Positions 25,011 to 33,960 of a stretch of DNA of 53,168 bases are shown piece after piece. The notes below the pieces were generated by a model. It saw nothing but the letters and a program-made list of their open reading frames with translations, was not told the DNA's origin and searched no databases. Origin of the DNA: Bacteroidales bacterium (GTDB lineage: Bacteria; Bacteroidota; Bacteroidia; Bacteroidales; F082); assembly GCA_029983675.1 (NCBI GenBank), contig JASBYY010000016.1, forward strand, positions 1 to 53,168. Reading direction: 5' to 3'. Numbering within the stretch: position 1 is the first letter of the stretch; every line of letters begins with the position of its first letter. Both the position numbers and the translations under genes were made by a program.

Positions 25011-25745
25011 TTATTTGAAAAGTGCAGTATTGTTTTCGAGCAAGCGATGCAGCTGCTCGATCTCTTTGGTGCTGAGACGCAATTTCGGAATAAACTTGCG
25101 GAAATTATCAATACGATGCATGTCTGACCCTACAAAGTCGTACATGCCCTTACACAGCATCTCGTGTGACTTCAGCTTGGCTGGTTGTCCATAAGCACCG
25201 GCAAGCGACAAGATGTTCATCTGAAAAAGATAGCCTTTTTCTTTCCAACGTCTATAGTGCTCCTTCGATGCGTACTGATAACGTTCGGGATGCGCGATGA
25301 CGGGCTGGTAACCGGCCAACATAATATCGTAAAGCATCTGAGAGACATTGGGTTCGCACATCAAATAGGACGTTTCGCAAAGCACATGGACACCTCCGTT
25401 ATCCAAGGTCAGGAAACCATTCTTAAAGTGCTCCGGAAAACATGCATCAAGCATGTGTTCCGCCGCCAGATGCAACTCTATCTGGGTCGATTTTGCAGCC
25501 TTGGCTTGAAAGATATTGAATTTTTCGACAATAGAAGATTTCACATTGTCGGGATATTCTTTCATGAAATGCGGTGTCAGGATCGTTTTCCGAACACCTT
25601 GTCTTTCCAACAACTGCAAGGCTTCTATGGCAAGGTCCGATGTTTGAAAACCATCATCAACGCCAGGCAGGATATGGCAATGTGTATCACAAGCCCCCTG
25701 AAAGAAATCAGAGGACAGTACGTGTTTCAAAAACGAGAACATCAT
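25011..25745 (-). CDS. PHP-type tyrosine-protein phosphatase (CpsB/YwqE-like)
   Basis: Seen: 244 residues. PHP metal motifs DTHCHILPGVDDG (about 20-32), LTPHF, CETSYLM, IAHPERYQY and VGSDMHR. Known: CpsB/YwqE/Wzb-type enzymes use Mn2+ or similar metals to dephosphorylate bacterial tyrosine kinases and so reset polysaccharide polymerisation. Starts three bases after the kinase stop; a second ATG at 25742 is equally possible. Last gene of the wza-kinase-phosphatase unit. Confidence 0.9.
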   Translation of the reverse strand: MMFSFLKHVLSSDFFQGACDTHCHILPGVDDGFQTSDLAIEALQLLERQGVRKTILTPHFMKEYPDNVKSSIVEKFNIFQAKAAKSTQIELHLAAEHMLDACFPEHFKNGFLTLDNGGVHVLCETSYLMCEPNVSQMLYDIMLAGYQPVIAHPERYQYASKEHYRRWKEKGYLFQMNILSLAGAYGQPAKLKSHEMLCKGMYDFVGSDMHRIDNFRKFIPKLRLSTKEIEQLHRLLENNTALFK

Positions 25746-25748
25746 GGA

Positions 25749-28187
25749 TTATTCATCTGAGTTTTCGTGATGCGTAAGTTTAAAGCGAAGACGTTTTTTC
25801 TTGCCTTCTTCATTGCCATAGCCATAGCCGTAACCATAACCGTAACCGTAGCCATAGCCGTAACCATAACCGTAGCCATGGCGTTTCTTATATTTCACAG
25901 AATTGAGCACAAGAGAAAGGTTGGGGAAGCGGTTTGATTTATATAGCTTATCAAGTTCGGCCAACAGGCGTTTGTCCGTTTTACCTGCCCGAAGCACAAA
26001 CACTGTTGCATCCGCCAAACGTTTCACGATCTCAGCATCAGCAACCAAACCCAGAGGCACATTATCGAGGAAAACATAATCGTAATGTTCACGAAGGAAA
26101 GCCACCAATTGATCGAGGCGGTTGCTCATCAGCAATTCAGCCGGATTAGGCGGAACCGGACCGGCAAACACCATGTCGAGATTCGGCACCATGTCATTGG
26201 AGTGAATGATTTCACTCACATCGTCAATTTTTCCGGAAAGATAATTTGACACTCCGGCACGCGCCTTTGAATCAAATACTTTTTTCATTGTTCCTTTGCG
26301 AATGTCAAGGTCAACGAGTACCACTTTCTTATTGGCAATAGCAAATGTAGTGGCAAGATTTGAAGAAACGAAGGTCTTACCCGATGATACCAAGAATGAC
26401 GTAAACAACACTACCTGCGACTTGTCATTCTTGTTTTTCATGAACTCCAAATTGGAACGCACCAGTCGGAAGGCCTCCGTCACGGCATCACGACCGTTTT
26501 CTTTTACGACAATAGCGTGTTTTGAAATACCCTTATGGTAAGGAATTTCTCCCAAAAACGGAGTCTTGGAACCTCTTTCGACATCGGAACGATTACGGAT
26601 GGCCGTATCGAGCAAGCGTATCAGCACGATAACGACAGCAGGGATAAGCAAGCCTATCAGCAAGCCTGTCATAACCTTTTTTTGCTGATTGGGAGCCACG
26701 GGTTTCCAATTGGGAAATGCCGCATCAATAACCCGCCCCGGTTCCTCTATCTTAGGCTGGTTCAGCAAAAGTTCCTCACGCTTGGTAAGCAGGTTGAGCA
26801 AAAGCTGGTCCTTGACATTTTGCATACGCTCCACATTGCCAATCACAAGTTGGTTTTGCGGAACCGACTGCACCATTGCTTCCGCCGCGCGTTGATCCAT
26901 ATTGGCTGACTCTATTTTATCCTGAACAACCGTCAGATTGCTTTCCAACATCATCAAGACACTGCCTTTCAAAGTAGTCTGTTGGGCATATAATTCTTTA
27001 ACCGTTGGGTTGTTCTCCATGTTTTTCTCTTTGTACTTATCCAGCTCGGTGGCATTGACATTATAACGCTGTATCAGTCCCAACACGTCTCCTTCCATCG
27101 ACCCTATCGGGATAGCAGTCATGGGATCGACTTTCTTGACAAAATTAAGCAAATAGCTCAAGTAGTTGGCGGTGCTTCTCAGCTTCTTTAACTCTTGGGT
27201 AGCTTCGGCGCTGGATGTAACATAATCGCGGCCGTATGATCCAACATCGATCAGATTATGCGACCGCATGAAAGACGCCACCCTCTTATTAATGGAATCC
27301 AAATCACCCGATAGGTTTTCGATACGTTCATTAATAAACTTTTCCGAATAGCTCAAGATGCGCTTCTGGTCGGCAACGGCATCCTCGTTATACTTTTTTA
27401 TCAACATGTTCAAGACATCGGCAGCCCTTATCGGCGACGTGTCTCTCAAAAAGAGGTTGAGGATGGTATTCTTTTCATCATCGCGTTCGACAGAGACATT
27501 GTGTCGATAGATGGCAGCCATCACCGCCACAGAATATCGTTGTACCGTGATGGGCACATTGTAATAAGCATTGTTTAAGAACCAAGTATAGTTGACAACA
27601 ACTCTTCCAATCGGAGCATGTACGGTATCGCCGACATTTACCGTCATGTTCGGCACATTTCCTTCCGTGAAACCCGAAAGCACCACTTTCCGGGCATCGA
27701 TGGGTGTTACTGAAAAAGCGAAACTAGCGTCTTCACCGGCATCGGGAAAAATCACTTCTATGGGGGACGACTTGTAGAGATCCTTATTTCGTCTGGAGAT
27801 TTTTGTGGCATAGTAATATACCGTGTTCAGATTCAGCTCACGAACGACATTTTCCATAAGATGCTGCGAGCGCATGACGATCATCTCGTTATTGATGGTA
27901 CTTAGCGCCATGCTACCGGCTGTGATCTTATTCATCATCGCCGATGAACGCATCGACTCAGCATCACCGGTGTTTTCCGATTTGATAATCATGGATGCCT
28001 TACTGGCATAGATACGTTCCTGTCCACGCACTTTCCAATAGGCGTAACCCGCACAAATAAGCGCAGACAATATGAACCAATGCAAATTACGAAGCACGAT
28101 CACCAAGATGTCCTTGAACTGCATACCATTGTTGTCATTTCCTTCAAGGAACGACAAATCGTTGTTATCGTTTTGAGAATTAGCCAT
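25749..28187 (-). CDS. Wzc-type polysaccharide co-polymerase / BY tyrosine kinase
   Basis: Seen: 812 residues. Wzz domain with a membrane helix about 33-50, a long periplasmic coiled region (about 260-430), second helix about 495-515, then a cytoplasmic BY-kinase domain: Walker A SSGKT (about 600), Walker A' VDLDIRKG (about 624), Walker B YVFLDNVP. The C-terminus carries ten consecutive Gly-Tyr pairs (about 771-790) and a basic tail. Known: cycling of Tyr phosphorylation in the tail controls oligomerisation with the outer-membrane Wza channel and chain length. The tyrosine cluster is normally irregular; here it is a strict dipeptide repeat. Lies between wza and the phosphatase gene. Confidence 0.93.
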   Translation of the reverse strand: MANSQNDNNDLSFLEGNDNNGMQFKDILVIVLRNLHWFILSALICAGYAYWKVRGQERIYASKASMIIKSENTGDAESMRSSAMMNKITAGSMALSTINNEMIVMRSQHLMENVVRELNLNTVYYYATKISRRNKDLYKSSPIEVIFPDAGEDASFAFSVTPIDARKVVLSGFTEGNVPNMTVNVGDTVHAPIGRVVVNYTWFLNNAYYNVPITVQRYSVAVMAAIYRHNVSVERDDEKNTILNLFLRDTSPIRAADVLNMLIKKYNEDAVADQKRILSYSEKFINERIENLSGDLDSINKRVASFMRSHNLIDVGSYGRDYVTSSAEATQELKKLRSTANYLSYLLNFVKKVDPMTAIPIGSMEGDVLGLIQRYNVNATELDKYKEKNMENNPTVKELYAQQTTLKGSVLMMLESNLTVVQDKIESANMDQRAAEAMVQSVPQNQLVIGNVERMQNVKDQLLLNLLTKREELLLNQPKIEEPGRVIDAAFPNWKPVAPNQQKKVMTGLLIGLLIPAVVIVLIRLLDTAIRNRSDVERGSKTPFLGEIPYHKGISKHAIVVKENGRDAVTEAFRLVRSNLEFMKNKNDKSQVVLFTSFLVSSGKTFVSSNLATTFAIANKKVVLVDLDIRKGTMKKVFDSKARAGVSNYLSGKIDDVSEIIHSNDMVPNLDMVFAGPVPPNPAELLMSNRLDQLVAFLREHYDYVFLDNVPLGLVADAEIVKRLADATVFVLRAGKTDKRLLAELDKLYKSNRFPNLSLVLNSVKYKKRHGYGYGYGYGYGYGYGYGYGYGNEEGKKKRLRFKLTHHENSDE
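25818..25877 (-). repeat. Tandem Gly-Tyr codon repeat in the kinase tail
   Basis: Twenty codons alternate GGC/GGT with TAC/TAT. A 24-base unit (TAC GGT TAT GGT TAC GGC TAT GGC) occurs twice, separated by six bases, which points to expansion by duplication or slippage in six-base steps without loss of frame. Confidence 0.85.
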
Positions 28188-28228
28188 TTTTTGACGTTTT
28201 GGTTCTTAAAATAAACTCTCAGTTTCCA

Positions 28229-29044
28229 TTAATTAGCACCTGTGTTGGCGCCGTTTTTCCTCGACCATCCGAAATAATTGTCAAGCAGCAGATAGGTAGT
28301 GAACAACGATGTCACCGAAGTAATGGTGGTGAGCACCGTATTCCAGTTTTCCCTGTGATAAACGCCCTTAGACCTTTGGGTAAATATTATGTCGTTTTGT
28401 TGCAGCAGGAAAAACGGGTCGTTGAAGACCTCCGAGGAACGCGGATCAAGGTAACGCATCACCATGCTGCCGTTCACTTCGCGCATTACGCCTATTTTGC
28501 TGCGTTTTGTATAGATGTCCATGCCGCCCGACAGGGCTAGGGCTTCCAAAAAAGTACAACGTTCATTGGTGACGTTAATCACTTTTCCGCCCTCTCCCCC
28601 GAGAAAATAGATCTTAAAATTCTTGAACCGCACATCCACCAAAGGAGTATCCAAATATTTACTTCTCTCAAGCCGGGTTTTAATGGTATCTTGCAGTTGC
28701 AACCGCGTCAGGCCCGCTGCATGAATTTCACCCAAAACAGGGAACAGGATATTGCCGTTCACATCCACCAAATAGCCCAACCCCTGCATTCTGGCCACAT
28801 CCTGCAAGTCACCCATGTTAAAATGCCTCACTGCATTTTCGTCTCCATCGTTGCTGCGCACCATAATGGTCAACTCGTCGTAGGGACAGATCAAAGCTTC
28901 AAACTTATTATTTAGCGGCACACGGCTATCGTGATCCATATCCTGCAAGTAGCGCACATTACGTACCGACACGCAAGAAGTTTGGGTTAACAAAAACAAA
29001 AAAAGAAAAGATACGATTAATACAAGGACACCTTTTTTCATCAT
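28229..29044 (-). CDS. Polysaccharide export outer-membrane lipoprotein (Wza-like)
   Basis: Seen: 271 residues. Signal with lipobox (TQTSC), a Poly_export domain (about 45-135; CPYDELTIMV and VNGNILFPVLGEIHAAGLT) and an SLBB domain (about 140-215; RFKNFKIYFLGGE), then a C-terminal hydrophobic segment (about 240-258). Known: Wza-type octamers form the outer-membrane exit channel for capsule or exopolysaccharide and contact the Wzc kinase. First gene of the unit; the kinase gene begins 41 bases downstream. Confidence 0.92.
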   Translation of the reverse strand: MMKKGVLVLIVSFLFLFLLTQTSCVSVRNVRYLQDMDHDSRVPLNNKFEALICPYDELTIMVRSNDGDENAVRHFNMGDLQDVARMQGLGYLVDVNGNILFPVLGEIHAAGLTRLQLQDTIKTRLERSKYLDTPLVDVRFKNFKIYFLGGEGGKVINVTNERCTFLEALALSGGMDIYTKRSKIGVMREVNGSMVMRYLDPRSSEVFNDPFFLLQQNDIIFTQRSKGVYHRENWNTVLTTITSVTSLFTTYLLLDNYFGWSRKNGANTGAN

Positions 29045-29082
29045 TCTCTATTATAATCCGAATACGGATAGATTTCACGCTG

Positions 29083-29112
29083 CAAAAATAATAAACTTTT
29101 GATATTCATCAA
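29083..29112 (-). promoter_or_regulatory. Promoter of the wza-kinase-phosphatase unit
   Basis: TTG (29112-29110), a 19-base spacer and TATTTTTG (29090-29083). The leader is about 35 bases and contains a small ATCCG/CGGAT hairpin. The 239-base gap to the deacetylase gene holds nothing else recognisable. Confidence 0.65.
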
Positions 29113-29282
29113 TTGTTTTTGATTGCTATGCCAATTTGTAATTTCTAAAAACCCTGCAAGTTTTGCCTTTTCAGTCTCTTGCAAGCTATTCTACTGGTTC
29201 TTACACAATTATAAACGTCAAAATCGACTAGTTTTAATGACATCTGTTGTACAACCTAATAACACCAATGGCTGTTTGATTG

Positions 29283-30056
29283 TTACATATTTACCCTTAT
29301 TCTTTTGACAATGTTTTTCAGTGATTGAAGCAGCAATTCCTTTAGCCACAAGCGCCTATCATCCGTCCACCGTTGCGGATGTGTCGTGATCATGACTTTC
29401 TCAGGAAATTCTTTGCTGTTTAAAGCTCGAACCATATCAAAAGTAGAATGAAAGACAAGTCCTTTACGGATCCATTCGTCTTGATAATGTTCAATTTTAT
29501 CACGTACGCTCACTTTATAACCATCCCAACAACGTCCGGTATCTGTCAAATAAAACACTTTTGAATAATCAACATCAAAGTAGGGTTCCCCAACAATTCC
29601 CACATCACGATACGAAAACTTCTTCCAAATATCCTTGCTATCGTATTTAGACAGTGGACTTCCATGCATGCAAATGGTTTTTACAGGCTTTATTTTCCTA
29701 AGACGCTCCAAGTTGCTGCAAAAATCATTATAGGCTGCAACCACATCGCCCTTGCAAGTCGTCAGCGATTCATAGTGATAGCCTATTTCATGCCCCAATG
29801 CCGCTATTTGCTTGATGATGTCTTCGTCCCAGCTTTCCGGCACTGCCCTGAAATAATAGACCGAACTTACTGACAATTCCTTTTCAATCTTTGCGACGTC
29901 CAAAGAATTTTGGGGACGCAAATCCACATCATGCCGCAGCACAACCACCTTGCCTTCAGCCGGATGCGTCAGAAACTGTTCAAAGGTCTGAAAAGCATAA
30001 CCGGCCGATTGAAGGGCGACCAGCAGTTCCCGATAGGTGGTCAGTGTAAAATCCAT
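29283..30056 (-). CDS. Polysaccharide deacetylase-like (NodB-fold) protein
   Basis: Seen: 257 residues from the ATG at 30056. Metal and catalytic motifs of the carbohydrate esterase 4 fold are recognisable in variant form: VVLRHDVDLRP (catalytic/metal Asp), HEIGYHYE (metal His pair) and CMHGSPLS. Known: such enzymes remove N-acetyl groups from cell-surface sugars; in capsule loci they act on the repeat unit or its precursor. An ATG five codons upstream (30071) is possible, but the homologous fragment at 31723 begins at the equivalent MDFTLTTY. It sits directly after hipA, an unusual neighbour. Confidence 0.78.
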   Translation of the reverse strand: MDFTLTTYRELLVALQSAGYAFQTFEQFLTHPAEGKVVVLRHDVDLRPQNSLDVAKIEKELSVSSVYYFRAVPESWDEDIIKQIAALGHEIGYHYESLTTCKGDVVAAYNDFCSNLERLRKIKPVKTICMHGSPLSKYDSKDIWKKFSYRDVGIVGEPYFDVDYSKVFYLTDTGRCWDGYKVSVRDKIEHYQDEWIRKGLVFHSTFDMVRALNSKEFPEKVMITTHPQRWTDDRRLWLKELLLQSLKNIVKRIRVNM

Positions 30057-30108
30057 CCTAAGATTTCCCATCGTTATTTCAAATTACCATCGCAACAAAT
30101 ATGTTGCT

Positions 30109-31215
30109 TCAACTCGACTTCGAAGCATTGATAATGCCTCTCATTTCCTCGATCACTTGTTTTCCGCAGTGGCGACTGATTCGCACACTTTCGCCAACGC
30201 GCAGCATTTCCTCATCGGAAGGATTTCCATGGTCAAGAACAGAGGTGGCGTGTTGACCGTGATAGCCTTCCGGGAAAGGCAAAAGGTCGTAGGCCGGAGC
30301 CAAGCGCCAAACACCATCATCGCAAATAAAACTAAAGTTTTTCGCATGATCGTCTTTGTTTTCCATCAACACATTGAACACCATGCGACGAAACATTTGC
30401 TCCACTGCAGTCTGCGATTGCGTCAGATAGCCCGTCAAATGCAGCAGTGTCTTATAATCCATCATTGGCGGATTGATGGAAACCGAAAGCAATGCCGCTG
30501 CCGTTGCCACATGCAGCCGTTGGCCATCGGCGTTCTTATCGAAACGACGCGAGGCGAAATATTTACCTTGTAATAATTTACAGTCCGGAACCTCGACACC
30601 GCACCGCTTTGCCAGCATCATGCACTCATATTCCCGGCGTCCAATATCTTGGGGATCGTAGGTGTGACGAAACTTCACAAGCCAATCGCCGTCGGCATCA
30701 TGAAACAGACACTTGGGTCGGCATCCACCGGAATTTCCACTATTGAAATACAAAACATCAGCCCCTTCTATGGTCTTTTCCGAAAGCACATCCAATGCCA
30801 TCTGTTGAAGATCGTTCAATTCAGGCATCAACCTATGCTCCCCCATTTTTGTAATGGGTAAATAGGTTAAGGCTCCCATGCCTGCCTCCCCCACAATGCT
30901 CAAACGCTGAAGCGGATCAAGAGCAAAATCGTCAATGCCCTGCACCTTTAGCATACGATTCAGCAGATACCGGCCATAACCATCGGGCAGACTACCCTCG
31001 AAAATCCCAAAATTGCCATAAAACGGCTTTTTAGGGGCAACAAAGACCTCGGATTTCAACGGCAAATCCAATGGAGATATGGAAAAACCTTCGGATAACC
31101 ATTGGGGTGCATACTGAAATACCGCCACCGTATTATCCGGCGAAAGCATCAGATGGCCAACGAGCTGGCCGCGATACCCTACCGACAGCTTATCTATTGA
31201 TTTCAGCACGCCCAC
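30109..31215 (-). CDS. hipA: HipA-type serine/threonine kinase toxin
   Basis: Seen: 368 residues, shorter than the 440 of Escherichia coli HipA. The N-lobe has GNFGIFEGSLPDGYGRYLL (67-85); the catalytic loop is NKDDHAKNFS (286-295) and the metal-binding site is PAYDLLPF (about 307-314). Known: HipA phosphorylates glutamyl-tRNA synthetase or another target, halts translation and promotes dormancy unless bound by HipB. The only plausible start is GTG at 31215, inside the last codons of hipB (26-base overlap), which is the usual coupled arrangement. Confidence 0.9.
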   Translation of the reverse strand: MGVLKSIDKLSVGYRGQLVGHLMLSPDNTVAVFQYAPQWLSEGFSISPLDLPLKSEVFVAPKKPFYGNFGIFEGSLPDGYGRYLLNRMLKVQGIDDFALDPLQRLSIVGEAGMGALTYLPITKMGEHRLMPELNDLQQMALDVLSEKTIEGADVLYFNSGNSGGCRPKCLFHDADGDWLVKFRHTYDPQDIGRREYECMMLAKRCGVEVPDCKLLQGKYFASRRFDKNADGQRLHVATAAALLSVSINPPMMDYKTLLHLTGYLTQSQTAVEQMFRRMVFNVLMENKDDHAKNFSFICDDGVWRLAPAYDLLPFPEGYHGQHATSVLDHGNPSDEEMLRVGESVRISRHCGKQVIEEMRGIINASKSS

Positions 31216-31516
31216 GTTTCCTGTTTTTATTGGCCTTTATCATCTCCAATTCCGCCATGGTCTTGTATCTCGGTTCCGCCAACAACTGCGCAATTTGGTC
31301 TCCATAGCCCAAGGATATTGCAATTGCCACGAACTGCTGCATAGAAATGGCATGGCGTTGCTCAAACTTGGCAAGTGTGGCGACCGGAACGCCGGAACGC
31401 TCCGACAATTCTTTGCGTGACATGTTCTTTTCAAGCCTGCGACAACGCACTTTTTCGGCCAAAGCAGCCATCATTTCTGCCGGCGATTCAATAATAAACG
31501 AATACTCATTATTCAT
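31190..31516 (-). CDS. hipB: HipB-like Xre antitoxin
   Basis: Seen: 108 residues. Helix-turn-helix about 23-75 (CRRLEKNMSRKELSERSGVP; ATLAKFEQRHA) and a basic C-terminal tail. Known: HipB neutralises HipA and represses the operon by binding inverted repeats at its promoter. The promoter carries a near-palindrome over the -7 element (31566-31584). It lies directly after the deacetylase fragment, in the middle of the capsule locus. Confidence 0.88.
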   Translation of the reverse strand: MNNEYSFIIESPAEMMAALAEKVRCRRLEKNMSRKELSERSGVPVATLAKFEQRHAISMQQFVAIAISLGYGDQIAQLLAEPRYKTMAELEMIKANKNRKRGRAEINR

Positions 31517-31565
31517 ATTATCGTATCTATTATCAAAAAAATATCAATATTAATTACTACTATAA

Positions 31566-31584
31566 TATACTTTGCAAAGATATA
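31566..31584 (-). promoter_or_regulatory. hipBA promoter with overlapping dyad (candidate HipB operator)
   Basis: On the minus strand TATCTTTG (31582-31575) is the -7 element. It is embedded in an inverted repeat TATAtCTTTGCAAAGtATA, so a protein bound there would block transcription. The leader to hipB is about 55 bases. Confidence 0.5.
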
Positions 31585-31588
31585 CATT

Positions 31589-31723
31589 TTACGAATTAAC
31601 GACCGACCTACTCATTATTGATTCAACTGTATGCTGCAAAAACTGCTCAAAGGTCTGGAAGGTATAACCGACTGATTTTAGCGCCGGCGGCGGTTTTTCA
31701 TAGGTGGTTAAAGTAAAATCCAT
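31589..31723 (-). pseudogene. Truncated 5' end of a second polysaccharide deacetylase gene
   Basis: From the ATG at 31723 the translation MDFTLTTYEKPPPALKSVGY and the following TFQTFEQFL parallel the start of the intact deacetylase. Similarity ends after about 36 codons and a stop follows at 31589. Its ATG overlaps the stop of the epimerase gene (ATGA), so the original gene was translationally coupled to it. At DNA level the two copies differ by roughly a quarter of positions, so this is a diverged relative and not a recent duplication. Confidence 0.75.
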
Positions 31724-32838
31724 CAAAGGGTTTCCAAAAGGTTCACAATCCTTTTTGCCGTATTGCCATCCCAAAACTTGGGTGTTTTACCCTGTTTGCC
31801 TCTTCCTGCCAAAACATCCTCCACTTCGGCAACAATATCCCCAATGCGTATCAGCTTGTTGCTTCCTTCCCAAATGGTTATGGGTCGCTCGGTATTCGGG
31901 CGCACGGTAAGGCAAGGCACATTGAGATAAGTCGTCTCTTCCTGTATGCCGCCAGAATCGGTAAGGGCGAACTTGGCGTGTTGCACCAAATTCATGAACT
32001 GCAAATAGCCCAATGACTCGATCAAAAACAAATGTTCGTACTTTTCGACGGCTTCCTGTAACCCGAAAGTTTGAATATTTTTCCACGTCCTCGGATGGAT
32101 GGGAAACACCAAAGGAATCTGTTCGGAAACCTTTCCCCATATTGCTATCAACGAGGAAAGGGAGTCCTTTTCGTCCACATTACCGGGCCTGTGGAAAGTC
32201 ATGATGCCGTAGTTGCCTTTCATGAAATCCACACCCAAGGCAATTTGTCGTTCCCTCCCAAGCAATTTGAACCTCAAATCGGTTTTCGAGGCTTTTTCTC
32301 GATTCGCCACCAAAGAGTCTATCATCAGGTTACCCAGCATAAATATCTTTTCCGCCGGCACTCCCTCGTGCAACAGGTTTTCATCGGCATCTGCACTGGT
32401 GGTGATGAAAATATCGCTGATGGCATCGGTAACAAGGCGGTTGATTTCTTCCGGCATAGAGCGGTCGCGGCTGCGCAAGCCCGCTTCATAATGAATGGAT
32501 TTTATTCCCAATTTAGAAGCCACCAAAGTACATGCCGCCGTACTGGTGACATCGCCCACCACAAAAACGGCATCCGGCTGTTCTTTCAGGCACACCTGTT
32601 CGAAACGTTCCATGATACGGGCCGTTTGAACCGCTTGGGAAGCCGAACCCACCTCCAAGTTATAATCCGGATGTGGTATTCTCAAATCCCTAAAAAACTG
32701 CTCACTCATTTTTATATCGTAGTGCTGTCCAGTATGCACCAAGATGGGACAAATGGTTGCATGACCGGAAAGTGCATGCATAACAGGTGCAATCTTCATG
32801 AAATTGGGGCGCGCTCCCGCAACAAGAATTAGTTTCAT
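31723..32838 (-). CDS. wecB: UDP-N-acetylglucosamine 2-epimerase (non-hydrolysing), copy 1
   Basis: Seen: 371 residues. N-terminal GARPNFMKIAPVMHAL, YEAGLRSRDRSMPEEINR, MTFHRPGNVDE and the C-terminal DSGGIQEETTYLNVPCLTVR are the family signatures. Known: interconverts UDP-GlcNAc and UDP-ManNAc, supplying ManNAc-type residues for surface glycans. The ATG at 32838 is chosen; the codon at 32850 is TTG. DUF354 lies 14 bases upstream. A second, more canonical copy lies at 41719-42903. Confidence 0.92.
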   Translation of the reverse strand: MKLILVAGARPNFMKIAPVMHALSGHATICPILVHTGQHYDIKMSEQFFRDLRIPHPDYNLEVGSASQAVQTARIMERFEQVCLKEQPDAVFVVGDVTSTAACTLVASKLGIKSIHYEAGLRSRDRSMPEEINRLVTDAISDIFITTSADADENLLHEGVPAEKIFMLGNLMIDSLVANREKASKTDLRFKLLGRERQIALGVDFMKGNYGIMTFHRPGNVDEKDSLSSLIAIWGKVSEQIPLVFPIHPRTWKNIQTFGLQEAVEKYEHLFLIESLGYLQFMNLVQHAKFALTDSGGIQEETTYLNVPCLTVRPNTERPITIWEGSNKLIRIGDIVAEVEDVLAGRGKQGKTPKFWDGNTAKRIVNLLETL

Positions 32839-32852
32839 TGTCTTAAACAATA

Positions 32853-33944
32853 TTATTTAAACCGATATTGATAATCCGGATTTTCTTTCACGATTCGTTT
32901 GCTCTCCGGATAATTCTCAATAAACCAAGTAAGGAACTGGGCGTAATCAATTTTCTCAGACAGCATTTTTTGTCGCCGTGTTTCAAAAACAGCCTTTCTG
33001 TCCGGCATATTGACCAATTCATCCACAACTTGATATAGCCGCTCCACTTGGGAAGTCTTGATGCCATATCCTAATTGATAATGATCTTCCAATTCACGTA
33101 AATATCCGATTCGTCCGACGAAATCATTGAACCGGACAAAAGGAACACCCAAGACCCCGGCTTCTGCCGCCATGGTCTGGCTATCACCGATATATAAATC
33201 TGCAAAAGCCATCACATGATGCATGTCCAAGGGATTGATTTTAATGCGATACTGCTCAAACTGTGGCTCCAACTCCCTCTCAGATGTAATATATATTCGG
33301 CCATGAGGTTTCAAAATGTCGATTAATCTTTGCGCAATCTCAGTATTGATACCTTTGATCCCAATATCATGATATGCGTTGAGCTTAGCAAAACGAATTA
33401 TGAAATAAGGCAAAGCTGTGCTAAAGTATTTTTCGACAATGCCTTTGTCGGGTTGAAAATGATTGGGATGCAGGTAGGCCAATTCATGGTAGGAATTATA
33501 TTTGATTGATTTACGATTCCATATTGAGTTATCACAAATCTGGGGAGCAAGAATCTCTGAAAATGAAGGATAACAAGTCAAGGCACCAATAAAAATAGGA
33601 AGATTCAGATTCGCATCGTCTTCTACAAGAAACACGGTCGGTATTTTCAATTTCCTAGTGATATAGCTAAAAGTGCCCGTTCCAACAACGAGATTGGCTT
33701 TATAATTTAAGGAAAAGCTAAGAATCTCCTCTTTGACTTTTCTCATTTTAATGATTTTTTTAAAGATGTTCGATCCTTTTCCGGTTGGCAACATCGTATA
33801 GGTCTCGCCTATTAATAAGTCCTTAAGCACATCTTTTCCCCTTGCCAAAACATGCACTTCATGCCCTGCCATTTTTAAGTTTTTAATGGCGTTTTTCACA
33901 AGATGATAATGGGCTGGATGATTGAGTTGAAACAGTACTTTCAT
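32853..33944 (-). CDS. DUF354-family glycosyltransferase-like protein
   Basis: Seen: 363 residues in a GT-B-like two-domain layout. Signatures FQLNHPAHYHLVKNAI at the start, VVGTGTFSY and YIGDSQTMAAEAGVLGVP in the C-terminal half. Known: DUF354 genes recur beside WecB-type epimerases in polysaccharide loci and are thought to be glycosyltransferase-like, but no activity is established. Here the epimerase follows directly. Confidence 0.8.
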   Translation of the reverse strand: MKVLFQLNHPAHYHLVKNAIKNLKMAGHEVHVLARGKDVLKDLLIGETYTMLPTGKGSNIFKKIIKMRKVKEEILSFSLNYKANLVVGTGTFSYITRKLKIPTVFLVEDDANLNLPIFIGALTCYPSFSEILAPQICDNSIWNRKSIKYNSYHELAYLHPNHFQPDKGIVEKYFSTALPYFIIRFAKLNAYHDIGIKGINTEIAQRLIDILKPHGRIYITSERELEPQFEQYRIKINPLDMHHVMAFADLYIGDSQTMAAEAGVLGVPFVRFNDFVGRIGYLRELEDHYQLGYGIKTSQVERLYQVVDELVNMPDRKAVFETRRQKMLSEKIDYAQFLTWFIENYPESKRIVKENPDYQYRFK

Positions 33945-33960
33945 TGGTTAAATAAAACTA

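Noticed and set aside
29045..29282. UpxY-type antiterminator leader or gene near the capsule export unit
   Set aside because: No NusG-like coding sequence or invertible promoter repeats could be found here or elsewhere in the window.
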